Assembly: GCA_900770405.1 (NCBI GenBank)
Contig: CAAGKL010000080.1
Coordinates: forward strand, 1-7,769
DNA: 7,769 nucleotides
DNA from: Clostridia bacterium
GTDB lineage: Bacteria > Bacillota > Clostridia > UBA1381
Direction: 5' to 3'
In this document: in pieces, positions 1 through 6,951 of the stretch
Layout of the letters: each line of letters opens with the position of its first letter
Numbering within the stretch: the stretch's first letter is position 1
Notes under the pieces: model-generated
Told to the model about the DNA's origin: nothing
The model's input: the letters and a program-made list of their open reading frames with translations, nothing else
Databases searched by the model: none
Made by a program: the position numbers and the translations under genes

Positions 1-12
1 CAAGCCTGACAG

Positions 13-18
13 AAAGGA
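13..18 (+). promoter_or_regulatory. Shine-Dalgarno of mutS
   Basis: The purine run AAAGGA lies directly against the in-frame ATG at 19, with no spacer, and 12 bases before the ATG at 31. Zero spacing is not usable by the ribosome, so this site argues for the ATG at 31 even though 12 bases is on the long side. No promoter is visible in the 30 bases before the gene. It must lie upstream of the window. Confidence 0.55.
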
Positions 19-30
19 ATGTTCATAAAA

Positions 31-2604
31 ATGGCTAACGAGATCAGCCCGATGATGACGCGGTATCTGGAAACAAAGGAGCAATATCCGGACTGCATAC
101 TGTTCTATCGTCTGGGAGATTTTTATGAGATGTTTTTCGACGATGCGCTCACCGCGTCGCGTGAGCTGGAGCTTACGCTGACGGGGAAAAGCTGCGGAAT
201 GGCGGAGCGTGCGCCGATGTGCGGCGTACCGCACCACAGTGCGGAGGTGTATATCGAGCGGCTGGTGGCGAAGGGCTACAAGGTCGCGGTCTGCGAGCAA
301 ATGGAGGATCCGAAAGCGGCGAAGGGGCTCGTTGCGCGCGACGTTGTGCGGGTGGTGACGCCCGGCACGCGCAGCGACGAGGGTATGCTCGACGATAAGC
401 GGAATAATTACCTCGGCGTGTGCTATGCCGCCGGGAGCTTTGCTCTGGCGTTCTGCGATTTGTCCACGCGCGAGGTTTACTGTGTGGAGACGCCGTCAGC
501 GCAGAAAGCGCTCGACGAGGTCGCGCGCTACAAGCCGAGTGAGATGATAATGAACGCGGACGCAAAGGCGGAGATAGGCGAGTCGGTGCGGCTGCGGTTT
601 TTGTGCCCGTGCGACGAAAAGGACGCGGAATTTTTCGCCGACACCGGCAGCTGCGGCAGGCATTTCGGCGATGCGGCGGCAAAGCTGGGCGATAATCTGC
701 GCGCGGCGCTGTCGGGTATGCTCGAATATCTGTGCCTTACGCAGAAGAGCAGCGTCGATTTTATTAACACGCTGAACATCTATTCGGTGGACGATTATAT
801 GCAGCTGGATATGTCGGCGCGCCGCAGCCTTGAAATCTGCGAAAATATGCGCGACGGCACGAAAAAGGGCACGCTTTTGGGCGTGCTCGACAGGACGAAA
901 ACCTCGATGGGCGCGCGCAGAATACGCAGCTGGATGGACAAGCCGCTGATAAACCCGATTGAGATTGAGCGGCGGCTCGACGCGGTTGAGGAGCTGTTCA
1001 AAAATACGCGCCTGCGCGAGGAGCTCGGCTATGCGCTCGACGGAATTTACGACATTTCGCGCATCTGCACGCGCGTGTCGCTCGCGAGCGTTACGCCGAA
1101 GGATATGGCATCGCTGCGCGAGAGCCTGCTGCGGCTGCCGGAGGTGAAATATCTGCTCGGCAGCGCGAAATCCGACCTTTTGGAGCGGCTTTACGGGCGG
1201 CTCGATTTGATGGAGGACGTGCGCGAGCTTTTGAGCTCGGCGATTGCCGAAGCGCCGGCGGCGACCTTCAAAAACGGCGGCATCATCGCCTCCGGCTACA
1301 GTGGCGAGCTGGACGAGCTGCGCGAGATTATCGGCAACGGCGACGAATACATAAAAAATTACGCCGAAGCGGAGCGCGAGCGCACCGGCATAAAAACGCT
1401 GAAGGTGAGCTATAACAAGGTTTTCGGCTACTATATCGAGGTCACGAAAGCGAACTCGGAGAGCGTGCCGGAAGATTACATACGCAAGCAGACGCTTGTG
1501 AGTAGCGAGCGGTATATCACGCCGCAGCTGAAGGATTTTGAGGAGAAGTACCTCGGCGCGGCGGAGAATATCGTGCGGCTGGAGAACGACATATTCGAGC
1601 AGGTCAGAAAATATGTAGACGCGGCGGCGGAGCGTCTGCGCGAGGTGTGTGAGGTGCTGTCGGACAGCGATGCGCTCTGCGCGCTTGCGACGGCGGCGGT
1701 GAAGAATAAATATGTGCGCCCGCGGATTTCGAGCACGGGCGAGCTGACGATAAAGGACGGACGCCACCCGGTGGTCGAGGCGATGCGCCGCGACACGGTT
1801 TTTGTGCCGAACGACACGCTTTTGGACAACGGCGATAACCGGCTTTTGATTATCACCGGCCCGAATATGGCGGGAAAATCTACCTATATGCGCCAGAGTG
1901 CGCTGATTGTGCTGATGGCGCAGGTGGGCAGCTTTGTCCCGGCATCGGCGGCGACGGTCGGCGTGTGCGATAAAATTTTCACGCGTGTCGGTGCGTCGGA
2001 CGATATTTCGCAGGGGCAGAGCACCTTTATGCTCGAGATGAGCGAGGTGTCGGATATTCTGCATAACGCGACGAAAAATTCGTTGATTATCCTTGACGAA
2101 ATCGGCAGGGGCACATCGACCTTTGACGGACTTTCGATCGCGTGGGCGGTTGCGGAGTATGTGGCGAATAAGAAGAAAATCGGCGCGAAAACGCTTTTTG
2201 CGACGCATTATCACGAGCTTTGCGAGCTCGAGGGCAAGGTTGACGGCGTGAAGAATTACTCGATTGCGGTGAAAAAGCGCGGCGACGATATTACATTTTT
2301 GCGCAAAATCGTGCGCGGCGGCACGGACGACAGCTTCGGTATCGAGGTTGCGGCGCTTGCCGGCGTGCCGAAGGAGGTCGTGCGGCGGGCGAAAGAGGTG
2401 CTTGTCAAGGTGGAAAGCGGCGGCGAGGGGTATGTCATAAACGAAAACCCGCCCCAAGAGCCGCAGGCGCAGCTCGGCTTTGCGGACGGCGCGGCAATGG
2501 AGCTCTGCCGCGAGCTTGCGCGCATCGACGCGGCGACCTACACGCCGATTGAGGCGATTTCCAAGCTCTTTGAGCTGTCGAACAAAGCGAAGGAAATAGA
2601 GTAA
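31..2604 (+). CDS. mutS: DNA mismatch repair ATPase MutS
   Basis: MutS binds base mismatches and small loops as a dimer clamp in the cytoplasm, exchanges ADP for ATP and recruits MutL. With the start at 31 the protein is 857 residues, normal for the MutS1 family. The mismatch-reading motif is F31-Y32-E33 inside GDFYEMF. The ATPase has Walker A GPNMAGKST at 610-618, Walker B ending LDE with D689-E690 followed by GRGTSTFDG, and the TLFATHYHEL segment at 721-730. A QxxLxF motif, QAQLGF at 812-817 in the flexible tail, is a likely sliding-clamp-binding site at the place where Bacillus MutS has one. An in-frame ATG at 19 would add MFIK. I prefer 31 because the ribosome binding site abuts the ATG at 19 and because family members start just before SPMM. 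The gene is intact and heads the mutS-mutL-miaA operon. Confidence 0.97.
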   Translation: MANEISPMMTRYLETKEQYPDCILFYRLGDFYEMFFDDALTASRELELTLTGKSCGMAERAPMCGVPHHSAEVYIERLVAKGYKVAVCEQMEDPKAAKGLVARDVVRVVTPGTRSDEGMLDDKRNNYLGVCYAAGSFALAFCDLSTREVYCVETPSAQKALDEVARYKPSEMIMNADAKAEIGESVRLRFLCPCDEKDAEFFADTGSCGRHFGDAAAKLGDNLRAALSGMLEYLCLTQKSSVDFINTLNIYSVDDYMQLDMSARRSLEICENMRDGTKKGTLLGVLDRTKTSMGARRIRSWMDKPLINPIEIERRLDAVEELFKNTRLREELGYALDGIYDISRICTRVSLASVTPKDMASLRESLLRLPEVKYLLGSAKSDLLERLYGRLDLMEDVRELLSSAIAEAPAATFKNGGIIASGYSGELDELREIIGNGDEYIKNYAEAERERTGIKTLKVSYNKVFGYYIEVTKANSESVPEDYIRKQTLVSSERYITPQLKDFEEKYLGAAENIVRLENDIFEQVRKYVDAAAERLREVCEVLSDSDALCALATAAVKNKYVRPRISSTGELTIKDGRHPVVEAMRRDTVFVPNDTLLDNGDNRLLIITGPNMAGKSTYMRQSALIVLMAQVGSFVPASAATVGVCDKIFTRVGASDDISQGQSTFMLEMSEVSDILHNATKNSLIILDEIGRGTSTFDGLSIAWAVAEYVANKKKIGAKTLFATHYHELCELEGKVDGVKNYSIAVKKRGDDITFLRKIVRGGTDDSFGIEVAALAGVPKEVVRRAKEVLVKVESGGEGYVINENPPQEPQAQLGFADGAAMELCRELARIDAATYTPIEAISKLFELSNKAKEIE

Positions 2605-2606
2605 TC

Positions 2607-2612
2607 AGGAGG
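2607..2612 (+). promoter_or_regulatory. Shine-Dalgarno of mutL
   Basis: A perfect AGGAGG lies 6 bases before the mutL ATG and 2 bases after the mutS stop. It fixes the mutL start and shows that mutL is translated efficiently in its own right from the shared messenger. Confidence 0.85.
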
Positions 2613-2618
2613 ACAAAA

Positions 2619-4562
2619 ATGGGGGTTATAAATCAGCTTCCGACCGATATTTCAGACAAAATCGCAGCCGGCGAGGTGGTGGAAAATCCCGCCTCTGTGG
2701 TGAAGGAGCTTGTGGAAAATTCGATTGACGCCGGTGCGGGCGCAATCACCGTCGAGATTGAAAACGGCGGCACAAGCTTTATCCGTGTGTCGGACAACGG
2801 CTGCGGAATGGCGGAGGAGGACGCGAAAATGTGCTTTTTGCGCCACGCGACGAGCAAAATCCACACCGCCGCCGACCTTGATGCGATATACACGCTCGGC
2901 TTTCGCGGCGAGGCGATGTCGTCAATCGGCGCGGTATGCCGGCTGGAGATGTTCACGAAAAGAGCGGGCGACGAGATGGGCACGCGGATACTTTTCGAGG
3001 GCGGCAAGCTGTCGGAATGTGAGACGTGCGGCGCGGCGGACGGTACTGTGATTGTCGTAAAGGAGCTGTTCTACAACACGCCCGCGCGGCTGAAATTCCT
3101 CAAAAAGGATGCCGCCGAGGCGGGCAGAGTCGCCGATATTATGGTGCGATTTATCCTCGCGCACCCGGAGATTTCCTTCAGATTTGTCAAGAACGGCAAG
3201 GAGGTTTACGCCTCCGCCGGCGATAATTCGCTCGCCAATGCGCTCTATGCGGTCTACGGCAGAGAATATGCGCGGGCGGTCTGCGATGTGGATTACGAGT
3301 ATGAGCATATCCGCGTGCGGGGGCTTTGCGGCAAGAGCGAGACGGCGCGTGCGCGGCGCGATTACCAGAGCTTTTTCGTTAACAGCCGCTATATTCAGAG
3401 TGCGGCGGTTTCCCGCGCGGTTGAGGAAGCATACAAGAACCAGGTTATGATAAATAAGTACCCGACGGTGGTGCTTGACATTGAAATCGACCCCGCCGAG
3501 ATGGATATAAATGTCCACCCGACCAAGCTCGAGGTGAAGTTCGCGCGCGAGCAGGACGTTTACCGCGCGGTGTATTACGCGGTGAAAAATGCGATTTATG
3601 CGCTGCCGAATGTGCCGGAGATTGAGCGTGTGCGCGAGTCGGAGCCGGAGGAGGCGCCGGCGCTGCCGCGGGAGGCGTTCTCGTGGGAGGAGATAAAAAA
3701 GCCGGCGCAGCGGGGCGGCTTTGTAGGCTATGAGGGGTGGACGGGCTTTGCCGCGCCGCCGAAAAATACGCAGCCCGAACGGCGCGAGGTGCCGCCGGTG
3801 CGTGAAACTGCAGCGCCCGTGCGGGATTTTAATTTCACACCGCCGCCGGCTGCGAAGGATATGCCCTACAAGGCGAAAACCGGCGACGAGCTGTTCCGGC
3901 TGCGCGGCGAGGATATGAGCCCGGCGTCGGGAACGGTGCGCGAGATGAAGAGCGAGCAGCAGAAAATCGGCGGAATTGAGGCGCTGCCGCGGAATTTTCG
4001 CATAATCGGGCAGCTTTTCAATACATATATCCTCGCGGAGGAGAATAACGAGCTTTTGCTCGTCGACCAGCACGCCGCGCACGAGCGGCTCAAATACGAG
4101 GAGCTGAAAAAGGAGCTCGAGGGCAGGAGCATCACGCCGCAGGTGCTGATGCTGCCGGTGCCGCTGGAGCTGTCGCCGCGCGAGGACGCGATTTGCGCGC
4201 AGCATATTGAGGATATGGCGCGGCTCGGGTTCGAGATAGAAAAGGAAAACGGCGGCTGGCTCATTAAGAGCGTGCCGTCGCCGATGGACGAGGAGGAGCT
4301 GTGCAATATGGCGGTGGAGCTTCTGACCGCGCTCGACGAGGGCAGGCAGGACGTCATCACCGACGAAAAGCAGCGGCTGATTTACACGATTGCCTGCAAG
4401 GCGGCAATCAAGGCGAACCATCGGCTCGGTATGGTCGAAATGTACGAGCTGGTGCGGCGGGTTTTTGCGCTCGAAAATATCAACACCTGCCCGCACGGCA
4501 GACCGATTATCATAAAAATGACGAAAAAAGAGATTGAAAAGGAGTTCGGCAGAACGCTATGA
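2619..4562 (+). CDS. mutL: DNA mismatch repair endonuclease MutL
   Basis: MutL links mismatch recognition by MutS to strand removal. This 647-residue protein has the GHKL ATPase at its N-terminus: E30 and N34 in KELVENSIDAGA, DNGCGM at 59-64, RHATSKI at 75-81 and GFRGEA at 94-99. A Pro/Glu/Arg-rich linker of low conservation spans about 335-455. The C-terminal dimerisation and nuclease domain begins near R458. It carries the nicking-endonuclease signature DQHA(X)2E(X)4E at 483-494, ACK at 592-594 and CPHGRP at 624-629, which together form the metal site. QVLMLP at 508-513 resembles the clamp-binding QxxIxP of Bacillus MutL. All nuclease motifs are present, so this is the MutH-independent type that nicks the new strand itself. 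The start follows a perfect AGGAGG, and the 3' end overlaps miaA by four bases. Confidence 0.97.
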   Translation: MGVINQLPTDISDKIAAGEVVENPASVVKELVENSIDAGAGAITVEIENGGTSFIRVSDNGCGMAEEDAKMCFLRHATSKIHTAADLDAIYTLGFRGEAMSSIGAVCRLEMFTKRAGDEMGTRILFEGGKLSECETCGAADGTVIVVKELFYNTPARLKFLKKDAAEAGRVADIMVRFILAHPEISFRFVKNGKEVYASAGDNSLANALYAVYGREYARAVCDVDYEYEHIRVRGLCGKSETARARRDYQSFFVNSRYIQSAAVSRAVEEAYKNQVMINKYPTVVLDIEIDPAEMDINVHPTKLEVKFAREQDVYRAVYYAVKNAIYALPNVPEIERVRESEPEEAPALPREAFSWEEIKKPAQRGGFVGYEGWTGFAAPPKNTQPERREVPPVRETAAPVRDFNFTPPPAAKDMPYKAKTGDELFRLRGEDMSPASGTVREMKSEQQKIGGIEALPRNFRIIGQLFNTYILAEENNELLLVDQHAAHERLKYEELKKELEGRSITPQVLMLPVPLELSPREDAICAQHIEDMARLGFEIEKENGGWLIKSVPSPMDEEELCNMAVELLTALDEGRQDVITDEKQRLIYTIACKAAIKANHRLGMVEMYELVRRVFALENINTCPHGRPIIIKMTKKEIEKEFGRTL

Positions 4563-5482
4563 GCAAAATACCGCTGATTGTGATTGCCGGCGCGACCGCG
4601 TCGGGCAAGACTGCGCTTGCGGTCGAGCTTGCGTTGCGGCTCGGCGGGGAGGTTGTGAGCGCGGACAGTATGCAAATTTACCGCGAGATTTCGGTCGGCA
4701 CGGCGAAGCCCGATACGGCGGAAATGCGCGGCGTGCCGCACCATATGCTGGATTTTTTGCCGCCGGAGGAGAATTATTCGGTGGCGGAGTATGTGAACGC
4801 CGCCCACGGCGTCATCGCCGGGATATGCGCGCGCGGCAGGACTGCGGTTGTTGCCGGCGGGACGGGGCTGTATATTGATTCGCTGGTACGCGACGTGGAT
4901 TTTGATGGGGAGGACGCGCCGGATATACGCGCCGCGCTGGAGGAGCGTGCGCGCCGCGAGGGCGCACAGGCGCTTTTGGCAGAGCTTGCGGAGTTTGACA
5001 GCGTGTCGGCGCAAAGGCTGCACCTGAACAATTTAAAGAGAATAATTCGCGCGATTGAATTTTATCGGCTGCACGGCGTGCCGATTTCTGAGCATCAGGA
5101 GCGCACGCGACAAAAGGACAGCCGCTACCGCGCGATTTATATGATGATAGACCGCCCGCGCGCGGAGCTCTATGAGCGGATAAATCTGCGGGTGGAGCTG
5201 ATGATGGAAAACGGGCTTTTGGAGGAGGCGCGCGCGCTTTACGAAAAGCGGGACGCACTTGGCAAAACTGCGGCACAGGCAATCGGCTACAAGGAGCTTT
5301 TCGCGTATTTTGACGGCGGGACGACGCTTGCGGACGCGGTTGAGGAGATTAAGCTGCGGTCAAGGCAGTACGCAAAGCGGCAGCTGACGTGGTTTCGGCG
5401 AAATCCCGATATGCATCTGCTTTCGCCGGGGAATGCGGCGGACGAGGCGGAGACGCTGGCGCGGAAATTTTTGTCGGAATAA
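4559..5482 (+). CDS. miaA: tRNA dimethylallyltransferase MiaA
   Basis: MiaA transfers the dimethylallyl group of DMAPP to N6 of A37, next to the anticodon, in tRNAs that read codons starting with U. This is the first step toward ms2i6A and supports decoding accuracy. The 307-residue product has the usual length. It shows the P-loop GATASGKT at 11-18, the ADSMQIYR segment at 35-42, GVPHHMLDF at 58-66, AGGTGLYI at 99-106, LHLNNLKRIIRAIE at 154-167, QAIGYKEL at 240-247 and the C-terminal QYAKRQLTWFR element. The second P-loop residue is Ala, where many family members have Pro. The start ATG overlaps the mutL stop as ATGA, which suggests translational coupling. An AAAAGGAG lies 14 bases upstream, rather far to act alone. 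hfq, a frequent next gene after miaA, is absent here. Confidence 0.96.
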   Translation: MSKIPLIVIAGATASGKTALAVELALRLGGEVVSADSMQIYREISVGTAKPDTAEMRGVPHHMLDFLPPEENYSVAEYVNAAHGVIAGICARGRTAVVAGGTGLYIDSLVRDVDFDGEDAPDIRAALEERARREGAQALLAELAEFDSVSAQRLHLNNLKRIIRAIEFYRLHGVPISEHQERTRQKDSRYRAIYMMIDRPRAELYERINLRVELMMENGLLEEARALYEKRDALGKTAAQAIGYKELFAYFDGGTTLADAVEEIKLRSRQYAKRQLTWFRRNPDMHLLSPGNAADEAETLARKFLSE

Positions 5483-5487
5483 TTTTC

Positions 5488-5516
5488 TTGCAAAACGCGG
5501 GGGCGTATGATATAAT
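5488..5516 (+). promoter_or_regulatory. Housekeeping sigma (SigA-type) promoter for the nfeD-SPFH unit
   Basis: TTGCAA at 5488-5493 and a perfect TATAAT at 5511-5516 are separated by 17 bases, the optimal spacing. TG at 5508-5509, one base before the -10, makes it an extended -10 promoter. Transcription should start near 5523, giving a leader of about 38 bases. The -35 begins only 6 bases after the miaA stop and no terminator hairpin lies between, so read-through from the repair operon may add to expression. Confidence 0.85.
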
Positions 5517-5544
5517 GAGCGTACAAAGAAGCTTGCGTTTTTTG

Positions 5545-5554
5545 AGAGGGGGAG
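5545..5554 (+). promoter_or_regulatory. Shine-Dalgarno selecting the GTG start of the NfeD-like gene
   Basis: The purine run AGAGGGGGAG ends 6 bases before the GTG at 5561. No better-placed ATG exists nearby, so it supports a GTG initiation codon for the downstream gene. Confidence 0.7.
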
Positions 5555-5560
5555 ATTTCG

Positions 5561-5980
5561 GTGAATACGGTGCTATGGACGGCGGTGATTGCGGCGGCGC
5601 TTGTGATTGAGGGGCTGACCGCGGGGCTTACGACGATTTGGTTCGCGGCGGGCGCGGCGGTTGCGCTGGGCGTGTGCGCGCTCGGCTTCGGCGATGCCGC
5701 GCAGATCGGCGCATTTGTGATCTCGTCGGGAATTTTCCTTGCGGTTACAAGACCGCTGGTGCGGAAAATCACGCGCAAAACTGCCGAGAAAACCAATGCC
5801 GACGCCTGTGTCGGAAAAACGGGGATAGTTACCGAGAAAATCGACCCGGTGAATGCCACCGGACAAGTGAAGGTCGGCGGAATCTGTTGGTCGGCAAAGG
5901 CAGACGAGGATATTGACGCGGGGGAACGCGTCGTGGTTGAGAGAATTCAGGGCGTGCACGTCCTGGTGAAAAAGGCGTGA
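5561..5980 (+). CDS. Short NfeD-like membrane protein with C-terminal OB fold (YbbJ type)
   Basis: This is a 139-residue integral membrane protein of the short NfeD family, the kind without a ClpP-like serine protease domain. Hydrophobic stretches at about 4-21, 24-42 and 47-65 give two or three membrane spans. A basic connector at 64-78 (RPLVRKITRK and following) leads into a soluble beta-rich domain at about 79-139. That domain carries the family marks VGKTGIVTEKIDP at 84-96 and WSA at 110-112, and resembles the OB fold of NfeD proteins. Family members act as partners of SPFH proteins, and here the SPFH gene follows after 16 bases, as in E. coli ybbJ/qmcA. The exact role in this organism is unknown, and membrane quality control or microdomain organisation is the usual proposal. 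Initiation is at GTG, and the gene is the first in its own promoter-driven unit. Confidence 0.88.
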   Translation: MNTVLWTAVIAAALVIEGLTAGLTTIWFAAGAAVALGVCALGFGDAAQIGAFVISSGIFLAVTRPLVRKITRKTAEKTNADACVGKTGIVTEKIDPVNATGQVKVGGICWSAKADEDIDAGERVVVERIQGVHVLVKKA

Positions 5981-5982
5981 GG

Positions 5983-5990
5983 AAAGGAAG
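5983..5990 (+). promoter_or_regulatory. Shine-Dalgarno of the SPFH gene
   Basis: AAAGGAAG lies 6 bases before the ATG at 5997 and just after the NfeD-like stop at 5978-5980. It sets the SPFH start and places both genes on one messenger. Confidence 0.75.
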
Positions 5991-5996
5991 AGTGCT

Positions 5997-6878
5997 ATGA
6001 TTTTGTTTTTTATTCTGCTGATAATTCTGATGATTATTGTGATTGCGAACATAAAAATCGTGCCGCAGGCAAACGCGTACGTCGTTGAACGGCTCGGCGC
6101 GTATTCCGCGTCGTGGGGAGTGGGGCTGCACATCAAGGTTCCGTTCATCGAGCGCATCGCAAAGCGCGTGTCGCTCAAAGAGCAGGTCGTGGACTTCCCG
6201 CCGCAGCCGGTTATCACGAAGGACAACGTAACGATGCAGATTGACACGGTGGTGTATTACCAGATTACCGACCCGAAAATGTTCACCTACGGTGTGGATA
6301 ATCCGATGTCGGCTATTGAAAATCTGACCGCGACGACGTTGCGCAACATCATCGGTGACCTGGAGCTTGACCAGACACTCACCTCGAGGGAGCTTGTCAA
6401 CACGAAAATGCGGTCAATCCTCGATGAGGCGACCGACCCGTGGGGCATAAAAATCAACCGTGTCGAGCTGAAAAATATTCTGCCGCCGAAAGAAATCCGC
6501 GACGCGATGGAAAAGCAGATGAAGGCGGAGCGTGAGCGGCGCGAGTCGATTTTGCGCGCCGAGGGCGAGAAAAAGTCGGCAATTCTGATTGCCGAGGGCG
6601 AGAAGGAGTCGATGATACTCGCCGCCGAGGCGCATAAGCAGGCGGCTATCAAGAAGGCGGAGGGCGAAGCGGAGGCGATTTTGAAAATCCAGACCGCGAC
6701 CGCCGAGGGTATCCGGCTTATCAATGCCGCGGCGCCGGGCGAGGGCGTGATTGCGATAAAGAGCATCGAGGCGATGAAGGAGATTGCCGACGGAAAGGCG
6801 ACAAAGCTGATTATACCGTCGGATATGCAGAGCCTTGCGGGGCTTGCTGCGTCGGTGAAGGAGTTTATAAAGGAATAA
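5997..6878 (+). CDS. SPFH/stomatin-family membrane scaffold protein (QmcA/slipin-like)
   Basis: This 293-residue protein belongs to the stomatin/prohibitin/flotillin/HflK-C superfamily, whose members assemble into large membrane-bound rings or cages that organise microdomains and regulate membrane proteases. Residues 1-19 form one hydrophobic N-terminal anchor without a cleavage site. The SPFH domain follows from about 20 to 165, with AYVVERLGAY at 27-36, VPFIERI at 48-54, TKDNVTMQIDTVVYYQI at 74-90 and LRNIIGDLELDQTLTSRE at 115-132. Residues about 170-230 are a charged Ala/Glu-rich helix with four tandem 11-residue units (185-228). The tail is Gly/Ala-rich and less charged. The paired NfeD-like gene 16 bases upstream is the classic partner. 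This is QmcA/stomatin type rather than HflK or HflC, because it is short and stands with NfeD. Its substrate or client is not visible. Confidence 0.93.
   Translation: MILFFILLIILMIIVIANIKIVPQANAYVVERLGAYSASWGVGLHIKVPFIERIAKRVSLKEQVVDFPPQPVITKDNVTMQIDTVVYYQITDPKMFTYGVDNPMSAIENLTATTLRNIIGDLELDQTLTSRELVNTKMRSILDEATDPWGIKINRVELKNILPPKEIRDAMEKQMKAERERRESILRAEGEKKSAILIAEGEKESMILAAEAHKQAAIKKAEGEAEAILKIQTATAEGIRLINAAAPGEGVIAIKSIEAMKEIADGKATKLIIPSDMQSLAGLAASVKEFIKE
6549..6680 (+). repeat. Four tandem 33-base (11-residue) units in the SPFH coiled coil
   Basis: Residues 185-195, 196-206, 207-217 and 218-228 align as ILRAEGEKKSA, ILIAEGEKESM, ILAAEAHKQAA and IKKAEGEAEAI. The DNA of the first two units shares the identical 14-mer GCCGAGGGCGAGAA at 6558-6571 and 6591-6604, exactly 33 bases apart. 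The 11-residue period matches a hendecad helix, the kind that builds the long wall helices of SPFH cages. It is part of the coding sequence and not a separate element. Confidence 0.85.
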
Positions 6879-6904
6879 ATTTCGCGGCGTGCGCCGTCGG
6901 ATAA

Positions 6905-6941
6905 AAAAATACCGTTCAGATTTACTCCGAACGGTATTTTT
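6905..6941. terminator. Bidirectional intrinsic terminator between the SPFH gene and groEL
   Basis: ATACCGTTC (6909-6917) pairs perfectly with GAACGGTAT (6929-6937) around an 11-base loop. The A-run at 6903-6909 and the T-run at 6937-6941 extend the pairing and supply a U-tract in either direction. It lies 26 bases after the SPFH stop and 10 bases after the groEL stop on the other strand, so one hairpin serves both converging transcripts. Confidence 0.92.
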
Positions 6942-6951
6942 GTTACCTATA

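Noticed and set aside
1..9. Possible last codons of an upstream gene (Gln-Ala-stop)
   Set aside because: Three codons are too few to assign. miaB would be a plausible neighbour in Clostridia, but nothing in the sequence shows it.
19..30. Upstream in-frame ATG giving MutS an MFIK extension
   Set aside because: The ribosome binding site ends directly against this ATG with no spacer, and MutS proteins usually begin right before the SPMM segment.
496..2457. 653-codon open frame on the minus strand inside mutS
   Set aside because: It lies in exact codon register with mutS and is explained by missing TTA, CTA and TCA codons. The product is Arg/His/Ala-rich with no family resemblance, and the sense frame is a complete MutS.
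3620..3985. Pro/Glu/Arg-rich stretch of mutL as an insertion or foreign segment
   Set aside because: It is the normal variable linker between the ATPase and nuclease domains. Frame and codon use are continuous and total length is typical.
2922..4496. 524-codon open frame on the minus strand inside mutL
   Set aside because: Same cause as in mutS. The translated sequence is low-quality Arg/Leu/His-rich, and the sense strand has every MutL motif.
5491..5541. Inverted repeat AAAACGC ... GCGTTTT spanning the promoter, as a terminator of miaA or an operator
   Set aside because: Only 7 base pairs are separated by more than 30 bases and rich in A-T pairs. It is not a stable hairpin, and the near-consensus promoter explains the region better.
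6885..6896. Small GC hairpin CGGC-GTGC-GCCG after the SPFH stop
   Set aside because: It has only 4 base pairs and no U-tract after it. The A/T-flanked hairpin just downstream is the real terminator.
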